This document shows, one piece after another, positions 40,426 through 50,247 of a DNA stretch of 64,000 nucleotides. Every line of letters begins with the position of its first letter. Within the stretch, counting starts at the first letter, position 1. The translations under genes and the position numbers were made by a program. The notes beneath the pieces were generated by a model. The model did not search any database. It saw only the letters and a list, made by a program, of their open reading frames with translations, and was not told the DNA's origin. The stretch is from an uncultured Clostridia bacterium (GTDB taxonomy: Bacteria > Bacillota > Clostridia > TANB77 > CAG-508): assembly GCA_934169775.1 (NCBI GenBank), contig CAKPOI010000006.1, positions 1 through 64,000 on the forward strand, given 5' to 3'.

Positions 40426-43400
40426 ATGCAAAAAAGATTATTTAAAGTACTAGTAGCATTTGTGTTAATCATGACAATGACGATGTCAAATTTTCTTTTG
40501 GTTGGCATAAGTGCTGTAAGTGCGGTAGAACAAATTGTACAAGAGAAAAACACAAACAACAAAAATGTAGAATTCATGGCATATTTTAAAGATGATGAAG
40601 GAAATAATGTATCTTCATATTCTTCAAAAAGTACTGATTCGGAAACTAAGTTATATCTTAGTGTTTCAGTCAAACAAGAAGGATATTTTAATGGTGCAAT
40701 ATCTTTAAAAGATAGCAATTTCAAATTTAAAACAGATGTAAAAAATGAAAAAATTTCTGAAATAACAGAAAATAAAGTTTCATTAAATCAAATAAAAGCG
40801 GGAGATACTGTTGAAGTTGAAATTAATGCAGAAATGTTAAAAGATTCAGAATATGCTCTTAATTTAATAAGCAAAGAAAGTACATTAGAGTTAGAAGGAA
40901 CTTATCGTGATAGTAAAGAAAAAGATATTACTGTTAAAGGTACAAGAAAAGTAACTTTAAAAATGGTAAGTCCATATTCTAAAGAAAATAATGGTATTTT
41001 CTTGAAACAAACTGTATTAACAAATAAGGTTTTAAATTATGATGGAGATCATCGTGTAGTACAATTACAAATCGAAACAGGATTAAAAGATAATATGTAT
41101 CCTGTAAAAGATTCTACAGTAGAATTACAAGTACCTACTTTAAATGGAAAATATCCAGAAAGTGTAAATGTACAAACACCAGAAGAACTTTCAACAAATA
41201 GAGCTAAAATTTCTGATAAAGATGAAGCAAAATTGAAATATAATTATGACAGCAAAACAGGAAAAGTAGAGATAGTAGCACAAAATCCAGAAAAAGATGG
41301 TAAAGTTGTATGGAATAAAACAGGAGAAGACAGATATGTTGTTACATATATTTTTGCAGGAACAGAAAAAGTTGAAGAGCAAAAAGTTACAGCTGATGCA
41401 AAAATAAATTTATATGATAAAGAACAAACTAAAATGTCATATAATAGTGAAATAACATTAACATCTGATGATGTAGATTCTGTTATAAATGTAACTGTAA
41501 AAAACCAAGAAGATGATATGTATAAAGGAAGACTATATGCAGGCTTAGATAAGGAATTTACAGAAAAAATTGAGTTACAGGTAAATCTAGAAAATATCGC
41601 AGAAAAAATAAGTGTACAAGAAGATTATACAAATATAGGAATTTCTAATGTTTATACAAAAAATATAACTTTAAATAAATCTAGTATGCTAGAATTGTTA
41701 GGACAAGATGGAAATCTAAAAATATTAGATAAAAATACTAAAGCAGTTTTAGCAGAAATAAATAATCAAACAGAAGCAGATAATGATCAAAATATAATAA
41801 TATCTTTACCAGATAAAACAACAGAAGTTATTGTAGAATCAACAAAACCTGTAAAAACAGGAGTGCTAGAAATATCAATAACAAAAGTTATAAAACAAAA
41901 TAACAAAGAACAAGTAAAAAATGCAACAGAAATTAATTACTTATTACATACAAGTTATAGTATAGGAAAGGTTGAAAATAAAATTGCAGATTCTTCTGCA
42001 AAAGTAGAGCTAAAAGAAACTCAAACAAATGCAACATTAAGTATTAGCAAAACAGAATTTTCAACAATGAGAACAAATGAAAATGTAGAAGTAAGAGTAA
42101 TATTAAAATCTAATAGTGAACAAGATGAATTATATAAAAATCCACATGTTTTAGTAGGATTACCAGAAGAATTTGAAAAAATAGAAGTTACTTCAATAAA
42201 ACTTTTAAATGAAGAAGAATTAAAAATTAAAAGTGCACACTTAGTAAACAAAATAATTGATATTCAATTAGAAGGGGAACAAACACAATATAAAGGTCAA
42301 GCTGTTGAAGGAGCTACAATTTTAATGACTATGAATTTAACAACAAATAAAAAACAAAAAAATGTTGATAAACAAATAGTTTTAAATTATACAAATGATA
42401 ATGCAATTAATTATGCTAACGGACAAAAAAACGGTTCAATGGTAACTGATGTAAAAATTGTATCATATGCAGGAGTTATTACAACAAATGGAATAAATGA
42501 ATATGGAATCGAAGTTATTAATAATGAAGGAACAAAAAGTGCAAAGTTAAAATTGGCATCAGATAAAAAAACAGCAACTGTAAGATCAGAAATTATGAAC
42601 AATCAAGAAACAGCAATTTCAAATGTACAAATATTAGGAACATTTCCAACGAAAGATGCTGTAAATGGAAATACTTTAGCTATATCAGTTGGAGAATTAC
42701 AAATATCAGGAGTAGATACTTCAAAAGTTAAAGTATATTATTCAGAAAATGCAAATGCTACTGCAGATATAAATAATGCTTCAAATTCTTGGAAACAAAA
42801 AATAACAAATAGTCAAAATGTTAAAAAATATTTAATTGCTGTTGATAGTTTAGATGTTTCAGAAGATATGAATATTAGTTATAATATGACTATTCCTGAA
42901 AATCTAGATTATAATGAAACAGCTTCTGAAAACTATGAAGTAAATTATGTAGATAGTACAGGAGTAGAGCAAAATATAAAAGTTGAAACAATGGAATTGA
43001 CTACAGGAAAAGGCGCAACAGTTGAAACAAATTTAAAAGCAACAGTAGGTGGCAAAGAGGTAAGTACTGCAAAAGAAGGAGAAAAAATTCAATATGTAGT
43101 AACTGCTAAAAATACTGGTTCAGAAAAAGCTGAAAATGTAACTTTAACAGCAAATGTTCCAGATGGAACAATATATACTGAGGAAATAACACCTTCCACA
43201 GAAATGGGAGAAGATGTACCAACATTAGACAAATTCAATGAAATTGAAGATAAAAAAGAAGTTAAATATGAAAATATTTCTTTGGAACCAGGACAAGAGA
43301 TTACTAAGAAATATATGGTAAAAGTAAAAAAAGGAACAGCAGCTTTAAAAACAGTTTCTAATACAGTAATTGCTCAATATGGTGAGGCTAAAAAAGAATC

Positions 43401-45351
43401 AAATACAGTAAAAACTAAAATTGAAGAAGGAAAATTGGAAGTTAGTGTTTCACCAGCAGAGGCTGCAGATATTCTTAGACCAGGAACTAATTATAGATAT
43501 GTTGTTAGTGTTAAGAATATTACAGATAAAGACTTAAAGAATGTAAATGTTAAATTTAATGTAGAAAATATGACAATAAAACAAATTTTATTTATGGAAG
43601 ATGATGAACTACAAAGCTCTGATAAGACTAATGAGTACACTTTTAAGACATTAAAAGCAGGGCAAATTGAAGAAATCTCTTTATATGTAGTAGTTGATGC
43701 TTTTACAGATGTTCAAGAAAAAAATTGTAAAGTTAATGCAGTTGCAAAAGTAGATAATGTAGAATATTCTTCTAATGAAAAAGAAATAACAGCTGTGGCA
43801 AGAATTGTTAATATAAGTAATGTATCAGAAAATGTAGGGCAATATGTAAAAGCTGGAGATTTAATAGAATATAGAATAAGTATTACAAATGGCAGCAATG
43901 AAGCAATTACAAATATTGATTTTAAAGATAAGATATCTCCTTATGAAACATTGATATCTGTAAAATTAGATGGAAAAGAATTATCATCAAGTGAATATGA
44001 AGAAACTACAGATTTAAATGAAGATGGAAGTTATATTGAAATAAGTGATAAATTAACGGCTGGACAAACAAAAAGCTATGTAATTACTACTAATGTTGAT
44101 ATTGATGCAGATAATAAACAAGCAGTTGAATTAGAAAATATAGCTACTGTTTATGCAAGTGATATAGAAACAGGAAAAGCTCAGGTAATGCATGTTTTAG
44201 AACCAACTAAAGAAACAACAGATGATGATGATAATAATAACAATAATAACAATAACAATAATAATGGTCAAAATAACAACGGAAATAATAACTCAAATAA
44301 TAATGGAAATAATGGTTCACAAAATGGAAACAGTGACAATAAGGCAGAATTAAAAATAATTTCTGGTGTAGCTTGGCTAGATTCTAATGGAAATGGACAA
44401 AAAGATGACAATGAAAGTTTATTGTCAGGAGTTAAAGTTAGATTATTTAATGTAGAAAGTAATAAATATGAAGATATGACAGCAACAACAAATGATAAAG
44501 GATTTTATTCATTATCAGATGTTCCACAAGGAAAGTATATTGTGGTTTTTGAATATGATACTTCAAAATATGGACTAACTTCTTATGAAAAAGATGGTGT
44601 TTCATCAGATAAAAATTCTAAAGCTATAAGTAAACAAATGTCAATAGATGGAACTCAGAAAGATGTTGGTGTTACTGAAGAATTTACAGTAAAAGATAAC
44701 CATATTTCACATATGAATATAGGGCTAAAAGAACTTAAAGTTTATGATATGAAATTGGAGAAAATGATTAGTAGAGTTGTTGTACAAAATTCAAAAACAA
44801 CAAGAGCTGTGGAATATCAAGATGTTAACTTAGCTAAAGTTGATCTTGATTCAAAACAATTAAGAAATACAAGTGTTGTAGTAGAATACAAAATTAGAGT
44901 TACTAATGAAGGAGAAGTTGCAGGTTATATTAGAAAAATCCAAGATTATGTTTCTTCAGACTTTAAATTTAGTTCTGAATTAAACAAAGATTGGTATCAA
45001 TCAGGTTCAAGTCTTTATAATAATAGTTTAGCAAATGTTAAATTAGAACCAGGACAAAGTAAAGAGGTTACATTAATTTTAACTAAACAAATGACAGAAA
45101 ATAATACAGGTTTAATAAATAATACGGCTGAAATTGCAGAAAGCTATAATGAACAAGGACTAAAAGATAAAGATTCAACAGAGGGAAATAGAGCTAATGG
45201 AGAAGATGATATTGGTTCAGCAGATTTAATCTTAAGTATAAAAACAGGTCAAGTTATTGAAATAGTTTTAGTAATATTATCTACTGTTGTAATCTTAGGA
45301 GTTGTAGCATATGTAATTGCAAAAAAAGTATTAAATAAAAGGAAAATATAA
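40426..45351 (+). CDS. Giant secreted surface protein with repeated beta domains and SdrD-type domain
   Basis: The 1641-residue protein has a signal peptide (KRLFKVLVAFVLIMTMTM...SAVSA, residues 1-33). Many beta-sandwich segments follow, including DUF11-like units (VVTAKNTGSEKAENVTLTANVPDGTIYT; YRISITNGSNEAITNIDF). After an Asp/Asn-rich linker (about residues 1265-1305, a run of AAT/AAC codons) comes an SdrD B-like domain (ISGVAWLDSNGNGQKDDNE, LSGVKVRLF). The end has SIKTG, a hydrophobic segment and KKVLNKRKI, resembling a sortase signal. The ATG at 40426 follows AGGAGGTATT. The next gene begins 20 bases after its stop. A structural or adhesive role on the cell surface is likely; the ligand is unknown. 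Confidence 0.88.
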   Translation: MQKRLFKVLVAFVLIMTMTMSNFLLVGISAVSAVEQIVQEKNTNNKNVEFMAYFKDDEGNNVSSYSSKSTDSETKLYLSVSVKQEGYFNGAISLKDSNFKFKTDVKNEKISEITENKVSLNQIKAGDTVEVEINAEMLKDSEYALNLISKESTLELEGTYRDSKEKDITVKGTRKVTLKMVSPYSKENNGIFLKQTVLTNKVLNYDGDHRVVQLQIETGLKDNMYPVKDSTVELQVPTLNGKYPESVNVQTPEELSTNRAKISDKDEAKLKYNYDSKTGKVEIVAQNPEKDGKVVWNKTGEDRYVVTYIFAGTEKVEEQKVTADAKINLYDKEQTKMSYNSEITLTSDDVDSVINVTVKNQEDDMYKGRLYAGLDKEFTEKIELQVNLENIAEKISVQEDYTNIGISNVYTKNITLNKSSMLELLGQDGNLKILDKNTKAVLAEINNQTEADNDQNIIISLPDKTTEVIVESTKPVKTGVLEISITKVIKQNNKEQVKNATEINYLLHTSYSIGKVENKIADSSAKVELKETQTNATLSISKTEFSTMRTNENVEVRVILKSNSEQDELYKNPHVLVGLPEEFEKIEVTSIKLLNEEELKIKSAHLVNKIIDIQLEGEQTQYKGQAVEGATILMTMNLTTNKKQKNVDKQIVLNYTNDNAINYANGQKNGSMVTDVKIVSYAGVITTNGINEYGIEVINNEGTKSAKLKLASDKKTATVRSEIMNNQETAISNVQILGTFPTKDAVNGNTLAISVGELQISGVDTSKVKVYYSENANATADINNASNSWKQKITNSQNVKKYLIAVDSLDVSEDMNISYNMTIPENLDYNETASENYEVNYVDSTGVEQNIKVETMELTTGKGATVETNLKATVGGKEVSTAKEGEKIQYVVTAKNTGSEKAENVTLTANVPDGTIYTEEITPSTEMGEDVPTLDKFNEIEDKKEVKYENISLEPGQEITKKYMVKVKKGTAALKTVSNTVIAQYGEAKKESNTVKTKIEEGKLEVSVSPAEAADILRPGTNYRYVVSVKNITDKDLKNVNVKFNVENMTIKQILFMEDDELQSSDKTNEYTFKTLKAGQIEEISLYVVVDAFTDVQEKNCKVNAVAKVDNVEYSSNEKEITAVARIVNISNVSENVGQYVKAGDLIEYRISITNGSNEAITNIDFKDKISPYETLISVKLDGKELSSSEYEETTDLNEDGSYIEISDKLTAGQTKSYVITTNVDIDADNKQAVELENIATVYASDIETGKAQVMHVLEPTKETTDDDDNNNNNNNNNNNGQNNNGNNNSNNNGNNGSQNGNSDNKAELKIISGVAWLDSNGNGQKDDNESLLSGVKVRLFNVESNKYEDMTATTNDKGFYSLSDVPQGKYIVVFEYDTSKYGLTSYEKDGVSSDKNSKAISKQMSIDGTQKDVGVTEEFTVKDNHISHMNIGLKELKVYDMKLEKMISRVVVQNSKTTRAVEYQDVNLAKVDLDSKQLRNTSVVVEYKIRVTNEGEVAGYIRKIQDYVSSDFKFSSELNKDWYQSGSSLYNNSLANVKLEPGQSKEVTLILTKQMTENNTGLINNTAEIAESYNEQGLKDKDSTEGNRANGEDDIGSADLILSIKTGQVIEIVLVILSTVVILGVVAYVIAKKVLNKRKI

Positions 45352-45371
45352 GGGAAAGGAGGTAACATGTA

Positions 45372-48300
45372 ATGGGTTTGAAAAAAAATATTAAAAATAT
45401 AATATGTTTAGTAGCTGTAATACTTTTTACTATGTTAATTCCAAATGTGAGTTCAGCAAAAATATATACTGTTGATGAAGTGAAACAGGGAAAAAGTATA
45501 GGTAGAAACTTAAGACTAAATATTAATGATTTACGTTCTAGAAATGATATATATTGTGTTCAATGGCGTTCAACACTTAACTCGGAAACTGTAACATACA
45601 AAGTAGTTAAATATGTAGAAATTAAAGGAAATAAGGCTACAGACAATAGTGGGAATACTTCTGAGACTCATAAAGCAAATGGTAGATTAGCATTTATATT
45701 AGCTAATGCTAAAAATTATGGAGGAATAAAAGATCCAGATGAATATGTGTCAACATATGCTCCACAACAGGCAATTTGGGCAACGATGAATTCATGGTTT
45801 AATAAAGTTGGTACAGAATTAGGTAATTTTAATTATGCTTGGGATGGAAATTCAGAATGGAGTCCAAAAGAAGATGCTTTGAGTGATGAGGCAATACAAC
45901 TAAGAACAGCTGCTAATAATTATGCAAAAAATGTAGGAAATATAACAGATGTGAATATTGAAAATAAAACTGATAGTTCAGCTGTTAAAGTTTCAAAACA
46001 AGAAGTTAATGGTGTAAAGTATATAAGAGTAGGACCTTTTAAATATAAATTTCCATCAAAAATAACAAGTTTAGAAGTTAAAGATGAAAATGGAAATAAT
46101 ATTAATAATGTAAAAGTAGGAAAATATTATAATAATGAACAAAAACTAATTAGCATTGATAAAATTACTAGTGATAAGAATTTCTATTTATATTTACCTT
46201 TAAATACTGATATTAATAAAATAACAAAGATTAGCGGTAAAATTACAGTGCCTAAAGAAATATATACAGCACAATTATGGTTTATACAATGTACAGAACA
46301 TCAAAATTTAATGATAGTAAATCCAGGTACAGATACTATAGAAAAAGACTTTAATTTTAGTACAGATTATGATATACCTGTATGGACTAAACTTTCAATA
46401 GAAAAGATAGACGAAGAAAATAATACAATAAAATTACCAAATGTAAAATTTGTTCTATATAACAATGATTTAGGTAAATATGTAAAACTAGATAATAATA
46501 AATTTAGTAGTTATGTAGATAGAAATGAAGCATCAGAAATACAAACAGATGCAAATGGAGAAACACCACAAGTAGAATTGAAATTAGGACAATACATAGC
46601 AATAGAAACAGAGAATCCAAATACAGGATATGAGAAATATCCAAATGAAACAATAACAATTAATTTAAATTCTAATAAACATAAGAAAATTAAAAAAACA
46701 AATAAAAAAATATATGGTAAATTAGGAATTCAAAAAGTTGACGAAAAAAATAATGCAATACATTTAAAAGGTGTAAAATTCGTAATTTACAATAAAGATA
46801 CATCAAAATATGTGTCCAAAAATGTAAATGGAGAAATTTCATATGTAGATTCAAGAGAGCAGGCAACAGTTTATGAGACAAATGATGATGGTATTATAGA
46901 GCAAGACAATCTTTTAATAGGAAATTATTTATTATATGAGACAGAAAATCAAAATGAGGGATATGAAGTTACAGCACAACCATATGAATATACAGTGGGA
47001 AGTAACTTTACAACATTCCAAATGATTACAAATAAGAAAGTATATATTAATATTTCAGGTTATGTATGGGTTGATAAACCAGATGAAGTAAAACAATCTG
47101 TTAGAAATGATTTGTATCGTGATAATGATTCTGATGCAGCAGATATAAGAAAACCAGGAGTTGCTGTAAGATTAAGAAATACACAAGGAAATGTAGTTAG
47201 AGAAACTACAACTAATAATAACGGAGAATATGTATTTGACAAAATTAAAGCTGAGGACGCTGAAAATTATTATGTGGAATTTGTATATGATGGACTAATA
47301 TATCAAAATGTTGATTTGCATTTAGATAAAGCTAATGGATCAAAAGCATCAGAAGCAAATTTACGTGATGAATTTAATAGTAGATTTGCAAGAATTGATG
47401 GAAAAGCTAGAGATGAGGTACAGGCAAAAGATGCTAATGGAAATAATACATATAATATAAAATATGACTTAAATTCTGCAGAAAGAACGGCAAGTATAAA
47501 ATCAAGTAATTGTGGAATTGCAGCTAATACAAAAAATGCCGGATATGCATTAAAATCTAATCCAGATGTAGATGAAGGTGATATAAAGAATGTAAACTTA
47601 GGTTTATATGAAAGAGAACAAGCAGATATGGCATTATTACAAGATCTTGATCAAATAAAAATTAGTGTAAAAGGTACAAACCATATCTACAAATACAATT
47701 CAAGATTTGATAGTGGAGTTCCAGCAGATGATGATTGGAATGTAGGTGTAAAATTTACAACTAATAAATATAATATGACATATTTAAGACCAGTATATAG
47801 AGCAGATGCAGAATATCAAGATGAAAATACTGATAATAATTTAAAAGTTTACTTAAGTTATAAAATTATGTTGAAAAATCAAACATCTATATATGCAAAA
47901 ATAAATAGTATATCAGATTATTATGATTCAAGATATACATTTAATGGAGCAGGCCTAGGAATTGATGAAAGAGGTAATATAACAGATAACTTAGAAACAT
48001 CTTCAGATAGTAATATTTATGAAGGACAATATAGAAAAGTAAGTATTAATACAAATTCAACAGTAAAACCAAATGATAATCCACAATGTGTATATGTTCA
48101 ATTTATATTATCTAGAGAAAATGTATTAAATTTACTAAATGATGAACAACATCAAAAAGAGCCAAACTTAAAGAATTTAGCAGAAATCACATCTTATACA
48201 AGTTATACAGATGAGTCAATGAGCAAATATTATGCAGCAGTTGATAAAGATTCTGTAATTGACAATGTTGTTGCAGGAAATAACACAACTTATGAAGATG

Positions 48301-49913
48301 ATACAGATACAGCACCAAATGTTGGATTAACAGTTGCAAATGCAAGACAAATTTCAGGATTAATATTTGAAGATAGTGCAGATGAAAATATGTTAAAAAC
48401 TCAAAATATTCGTCAAGGTGACGGAAAATTTGATGCAAGTAAAGAAAATAAAATAGGTGGCGTAAAAGTTGAATTAAGAAATGTAGATTCTAATGGAAAC
48501 ATTGGAGATATAGCAAAAGTTTATGATGATACTTTAAATGATGGACAAGGTGGATGGACAGATGCGGTATTATCAACAACATCTTCAAATGATGGAACAT
48601 ATAGCTTTAGAGGATTTGTTCCTGGAAGTTATGCAGTAGTATATACTTGGGGAGATGGAACATATTCAGTAGAAAGTTATAAAGCAACAGTTATTGAGGA
48701 AAGTAGATATAATAATGAAGTAGGAAATAAATATTTCTATAAATCATTAAATGGTCAAGCATTATCACATGGTATTGATAATTGGCAAACAAGACAAGAT
48801 ATTGATAAACAATTAAATAGCCATTCAGGAGGAGAAAATAATGGATACAATTATTCTACAACTGTTGAAACAAACAAAATGACATCATATACTCCAACAA
48901 TGACATTTAATATTGAATATGATGATAATGACTTAAATAATGTTACTTTCAATTCTGATAAAAAACAATTGACATTTGAAGTTAAAGACATAGACTTTGG
49001 TATTATCAAGAGACCAGTACAATCTATTTCAATAGAAAAGAGAATAGCTCATATTACAGTTAAATATACTACAGGTGATGTTGTTATAGATGCAGATATT
49101 ACTGATGATGGAAAATTAACTGGACAAACAAATTATTTAACATATATGAAATCTACAACTTCAAATGGAAACTTCTCAAGAGGATTCCTAAAAGCAGAAT
49201 TAGATAGTGAAATTTTACAAAATACTTCACTTGAAATTAAATACAAATTTGTAGTTACAAACAATAGTGAAGCTGACTATGCATCACAAGGATTCTATAA
49301 TTTCGGTAATGGATATTATGTTTCAAGAGGTCAAGCTGGAGAAACACAAAGAGAAAATGATGTAGTAACAATTACACCAACAAAGATTATAGATTACTTA
49401 GATAATAAGATTTCTTATAATGCTGAAGCTCAAGACAATAGTAGTTGGACACTAAAGAATGAGGAACAGTTGCAAGGATATGTAACAGAAGATGTTATAA
49501 ACTCTTTGAAAAATAGTAATACTTATGAGTATTATACAGAATCTTTAAAAGATACAGCTTTAAAACCTGCAAGAATAAAAGGCAATGCTTTGGTTTATGA
49601 CGGAAATACAGCAAACTTATATATGACTGCAGATAAGAGCTTAACTCCTTCAGAAGATATAAATATTAATAACCAAGTTGAAATTGTTGAACTTAATAAG
49701 AAATTTGGTAGTAGAATAACTTGTACACCAGGAAATTACATTCCTTTCGGAAGTGCACATGAATCAGATGATTCTATGTCAGAAGAAATGATTGTTACTC
49801 CAAGCACAGGTGCAAACAAAAATTATGCTATTATTGGAACAGTTACATTTATTGCACTAGTAGCATTAGGAGCAGGAGTATATTTTATTAGAAAATTTAA
49901 TAAAAAACAATAG
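45372..49913 (+). CDS. Giant surface adhesin with thioester-type and SdrD/Cna-B-type domains
   Basis: The 1513-residue protein starts with a signal peptide (residues 1-29, ending SSAKI). Residues 30-190 resemble a thioester domain: C62 in DIYCVQ and the glutamine of YAPQQAIWATM (Q132 or Q133), which in known adhesins form a Cys-Gln thioester. Cna-B/prealbumin-like units follow (LSIEKIDEENNTIKLPNVKFVLYN; LGIQKVDEKNNAIHLKGVKFVIYN), then SdrD B-like domains (ISGYVWVDKPDE; ISGLIFEDSADENM). The end is TPSTG, a hydrophobic helix and RKFNKKQ, a sorting signal of the (S/N/P)PxTG type. The ATG follows AAAGGAGGT. It is co-transcribed with the previous surface gene. Confidence 0.88.
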   Translation: MGLKKNIKNIICLVAVILFTMLIPNVSSAKIYTVDEVKQGKSIGRNLRLNINDLRSRNDIYCVQWRSTLNSETVTYKVVKYVEIKGNKATDNSGNTSETHKANGRLAFILANAKNYGGIKDPDEYVSTYAPQQAIWATMNSWFNKVGTELGNFNYAWDGNSEWSPKEDALSDEAIQLRTAANNYAKNVGNITDVNIENKTDSSAVKVSKQEVNGVKYIRVGPFKYKFPSKITSLEVKDENGNNINNVKVGKYYNNEQKLISIDKITSDKNFYLYLPLNTDINKITKISGKITVPKEIYTAQLWFIQCTEHQNLMIVNPGTDTIEKDFNFSTDYDIPVWTKLSIEKIDEENNTIKLPNVKFVLYNNDLGKYVKLDNNKFSSYVDRNEASEIQTDANGETPQVELKLGQYIAIETENPNTGYEKYPNETITINLNSNKHKKIKKTNKKIYGKLGIQKVDEKNNAIHLKGVKFVIYNKDTSKYVSKNVNGEISYVDSREQATVYETNDDGIIEQDNLLIGNYLLYETENQNEGYEVTAQPYEYTVGSNFTTFQMITNKKVYINISGYVWVDKPDEVKQSVRNDLYRDNDSDAADIRKPGVAVRLRNTQGNVVRETTTNNNGEYVFDKIKAEDAENYYVEFVYDGLIYQNVDLHLDKANGSKASEANLRDEFNSRFARIDGKARDEVQAKDANGNNTYNIKYDLNSAERTASIKSSNCGIAANTKNAGYALKSNPDVDEGDIKNVNLGLYEREQADMALLQDLDQIKISVKGTNHIYKYNSRFDSGVPADDDWNVGVKFTTNKYNMTYLRPVYRADAEYQDENTDNNLKVYLSYKIMLKNQTSIYAKINSISDYYDSRYTFNGAGLGIDERGNITDNLETSSDSNIYEGQYRKVSINTNSTVKPNDNPQCVYVQFILSRENVLNLLNDEQHQKEPNLKNLAEITSYTSYTDESMSKYYAAVDKDSVIDNVVAGNNTTYEDDTDTAPNVGLTVANARQISGLIFEDSADENMLKTQNIRQGDGKFDASKENKIGGVKVELRNVDSNGNIGDIAKVYDDTLNDGQGGWTDAVLSTTSSNDGTYSFRGFVPGSYAVVYTWGDGTYSVESYKATVIEESRYNNEVGNKYFYKSLNGQALSHGIDNWQTRQDIDKQLNSHSGGENNGYNYSTTVETNKMTSYTPTMTFNIEYDDNDLNNVTFNSDKKQLTFEVKDIDFGIIKRPVQSISIEKRIAHITVKYTTGDVVIDADITDDGKLTGQTNYLTYMKSTTSNGNFSRGFLKAELDSEILQNTSLEIKYKFVVTNNSEADYASQGFYNFGNGYYVSRGQAGETQRENDVVTITPTKIIDYLDNKISYNAEAQDNSSWTLKNEEQLQGYVTEDVINSLKNSNTYEYYTESLKDTALKPARIKGNALVYDGNTANLYMTADKSLTPSEDININNQVEIVELNKKFGSRITCTPGNYIPFGSAHESDDSMSEEMIVTPSTGANKNYAIIGTVTFIALVALGAGVYFIRKFNKKQ

Positions 49914-49920
49914 TTTCTTT

Positions 49921-50030
49921 GGAGCCGGACTCATTAGTGCTTTCGGGGCCGAAGCCAAAAAACATTAAGAACTGTCTTAGCTTAAATTGCTAGGGCAGTT
50001 TTTTGAGTCCGTCCCCAAAAGCATTAATTT
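49921..50030. repeat. Family B repeats in inverted arrangement around a terminator
   Basis: GGAGCCGGACTCA (49921-49933) faces TGAGTCCGTCCCC in inverted orientation (about 50004-50016). A further copy, TGCTTTCGGGGCCGAAGCCA, starts at 49938. The terminator hairpin sits inside. Confidence 0.75.
49970..50004 (+). terminator. Terminator of the surface-protein operon
   Basis: AACTGTCTTAGC (49970-49981) pairs with GCTAGGGCAGTT (49989-50000), followed by TTTT. Confidence 0.85.
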
Positions 50031-50147
50031 AAAATAACTAAAAAGCTTAGCAAAAATCTTGCTTTTTTGATAAATATATAATAAAATAAGAAAGTAAAAA
50101 GTAGAAAAAAAAGAAAAGATAAAAAAATATAAAAGGTATCATCACTT

Positions 50148-50156
50148 TTTGTAGAA
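50148..50156 (+). promoter_or_regulatory. Candidate Spo0A binding box upstream of spoIIE
   Basis: TTTGTAGAA matches the 0A box TTTGTCGAA at eight of nine positions. It lies 92 bases before spoIIE, a gene activated by Spo0A in Bacillus. The match is short, and such sequences occur by chance in AT-rich DNA. Confidence 0.3.
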
Positions 50157-50247
50157 AACTTTTTTAAAATAGAGTACTAAAAAAGACAAAAAATACACAA
50201 GACAAGTTGTAAAATAAGCATGTAAAAAAGTTTTAGAGGTGGTAAGG

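Larger units (their letters stand above)
49914..50247. other. Intergenic region before spoIIE
   Basis: This 334-base gap holds family B repeats (49921-50030), a terminator and the probable spoIIE control region, including a candidate Spo0A box at 50148-50156. No gene was seen. Confidence 0.5.

Noticed and set aside
44220..44335. Repetitive AAT/AAC tract as a CRISPR or microsatellite element
   Set aside because: It is in frame and encodes the Asp/Asn-rich linker of a surface protein; there are no spaced direct repeats.
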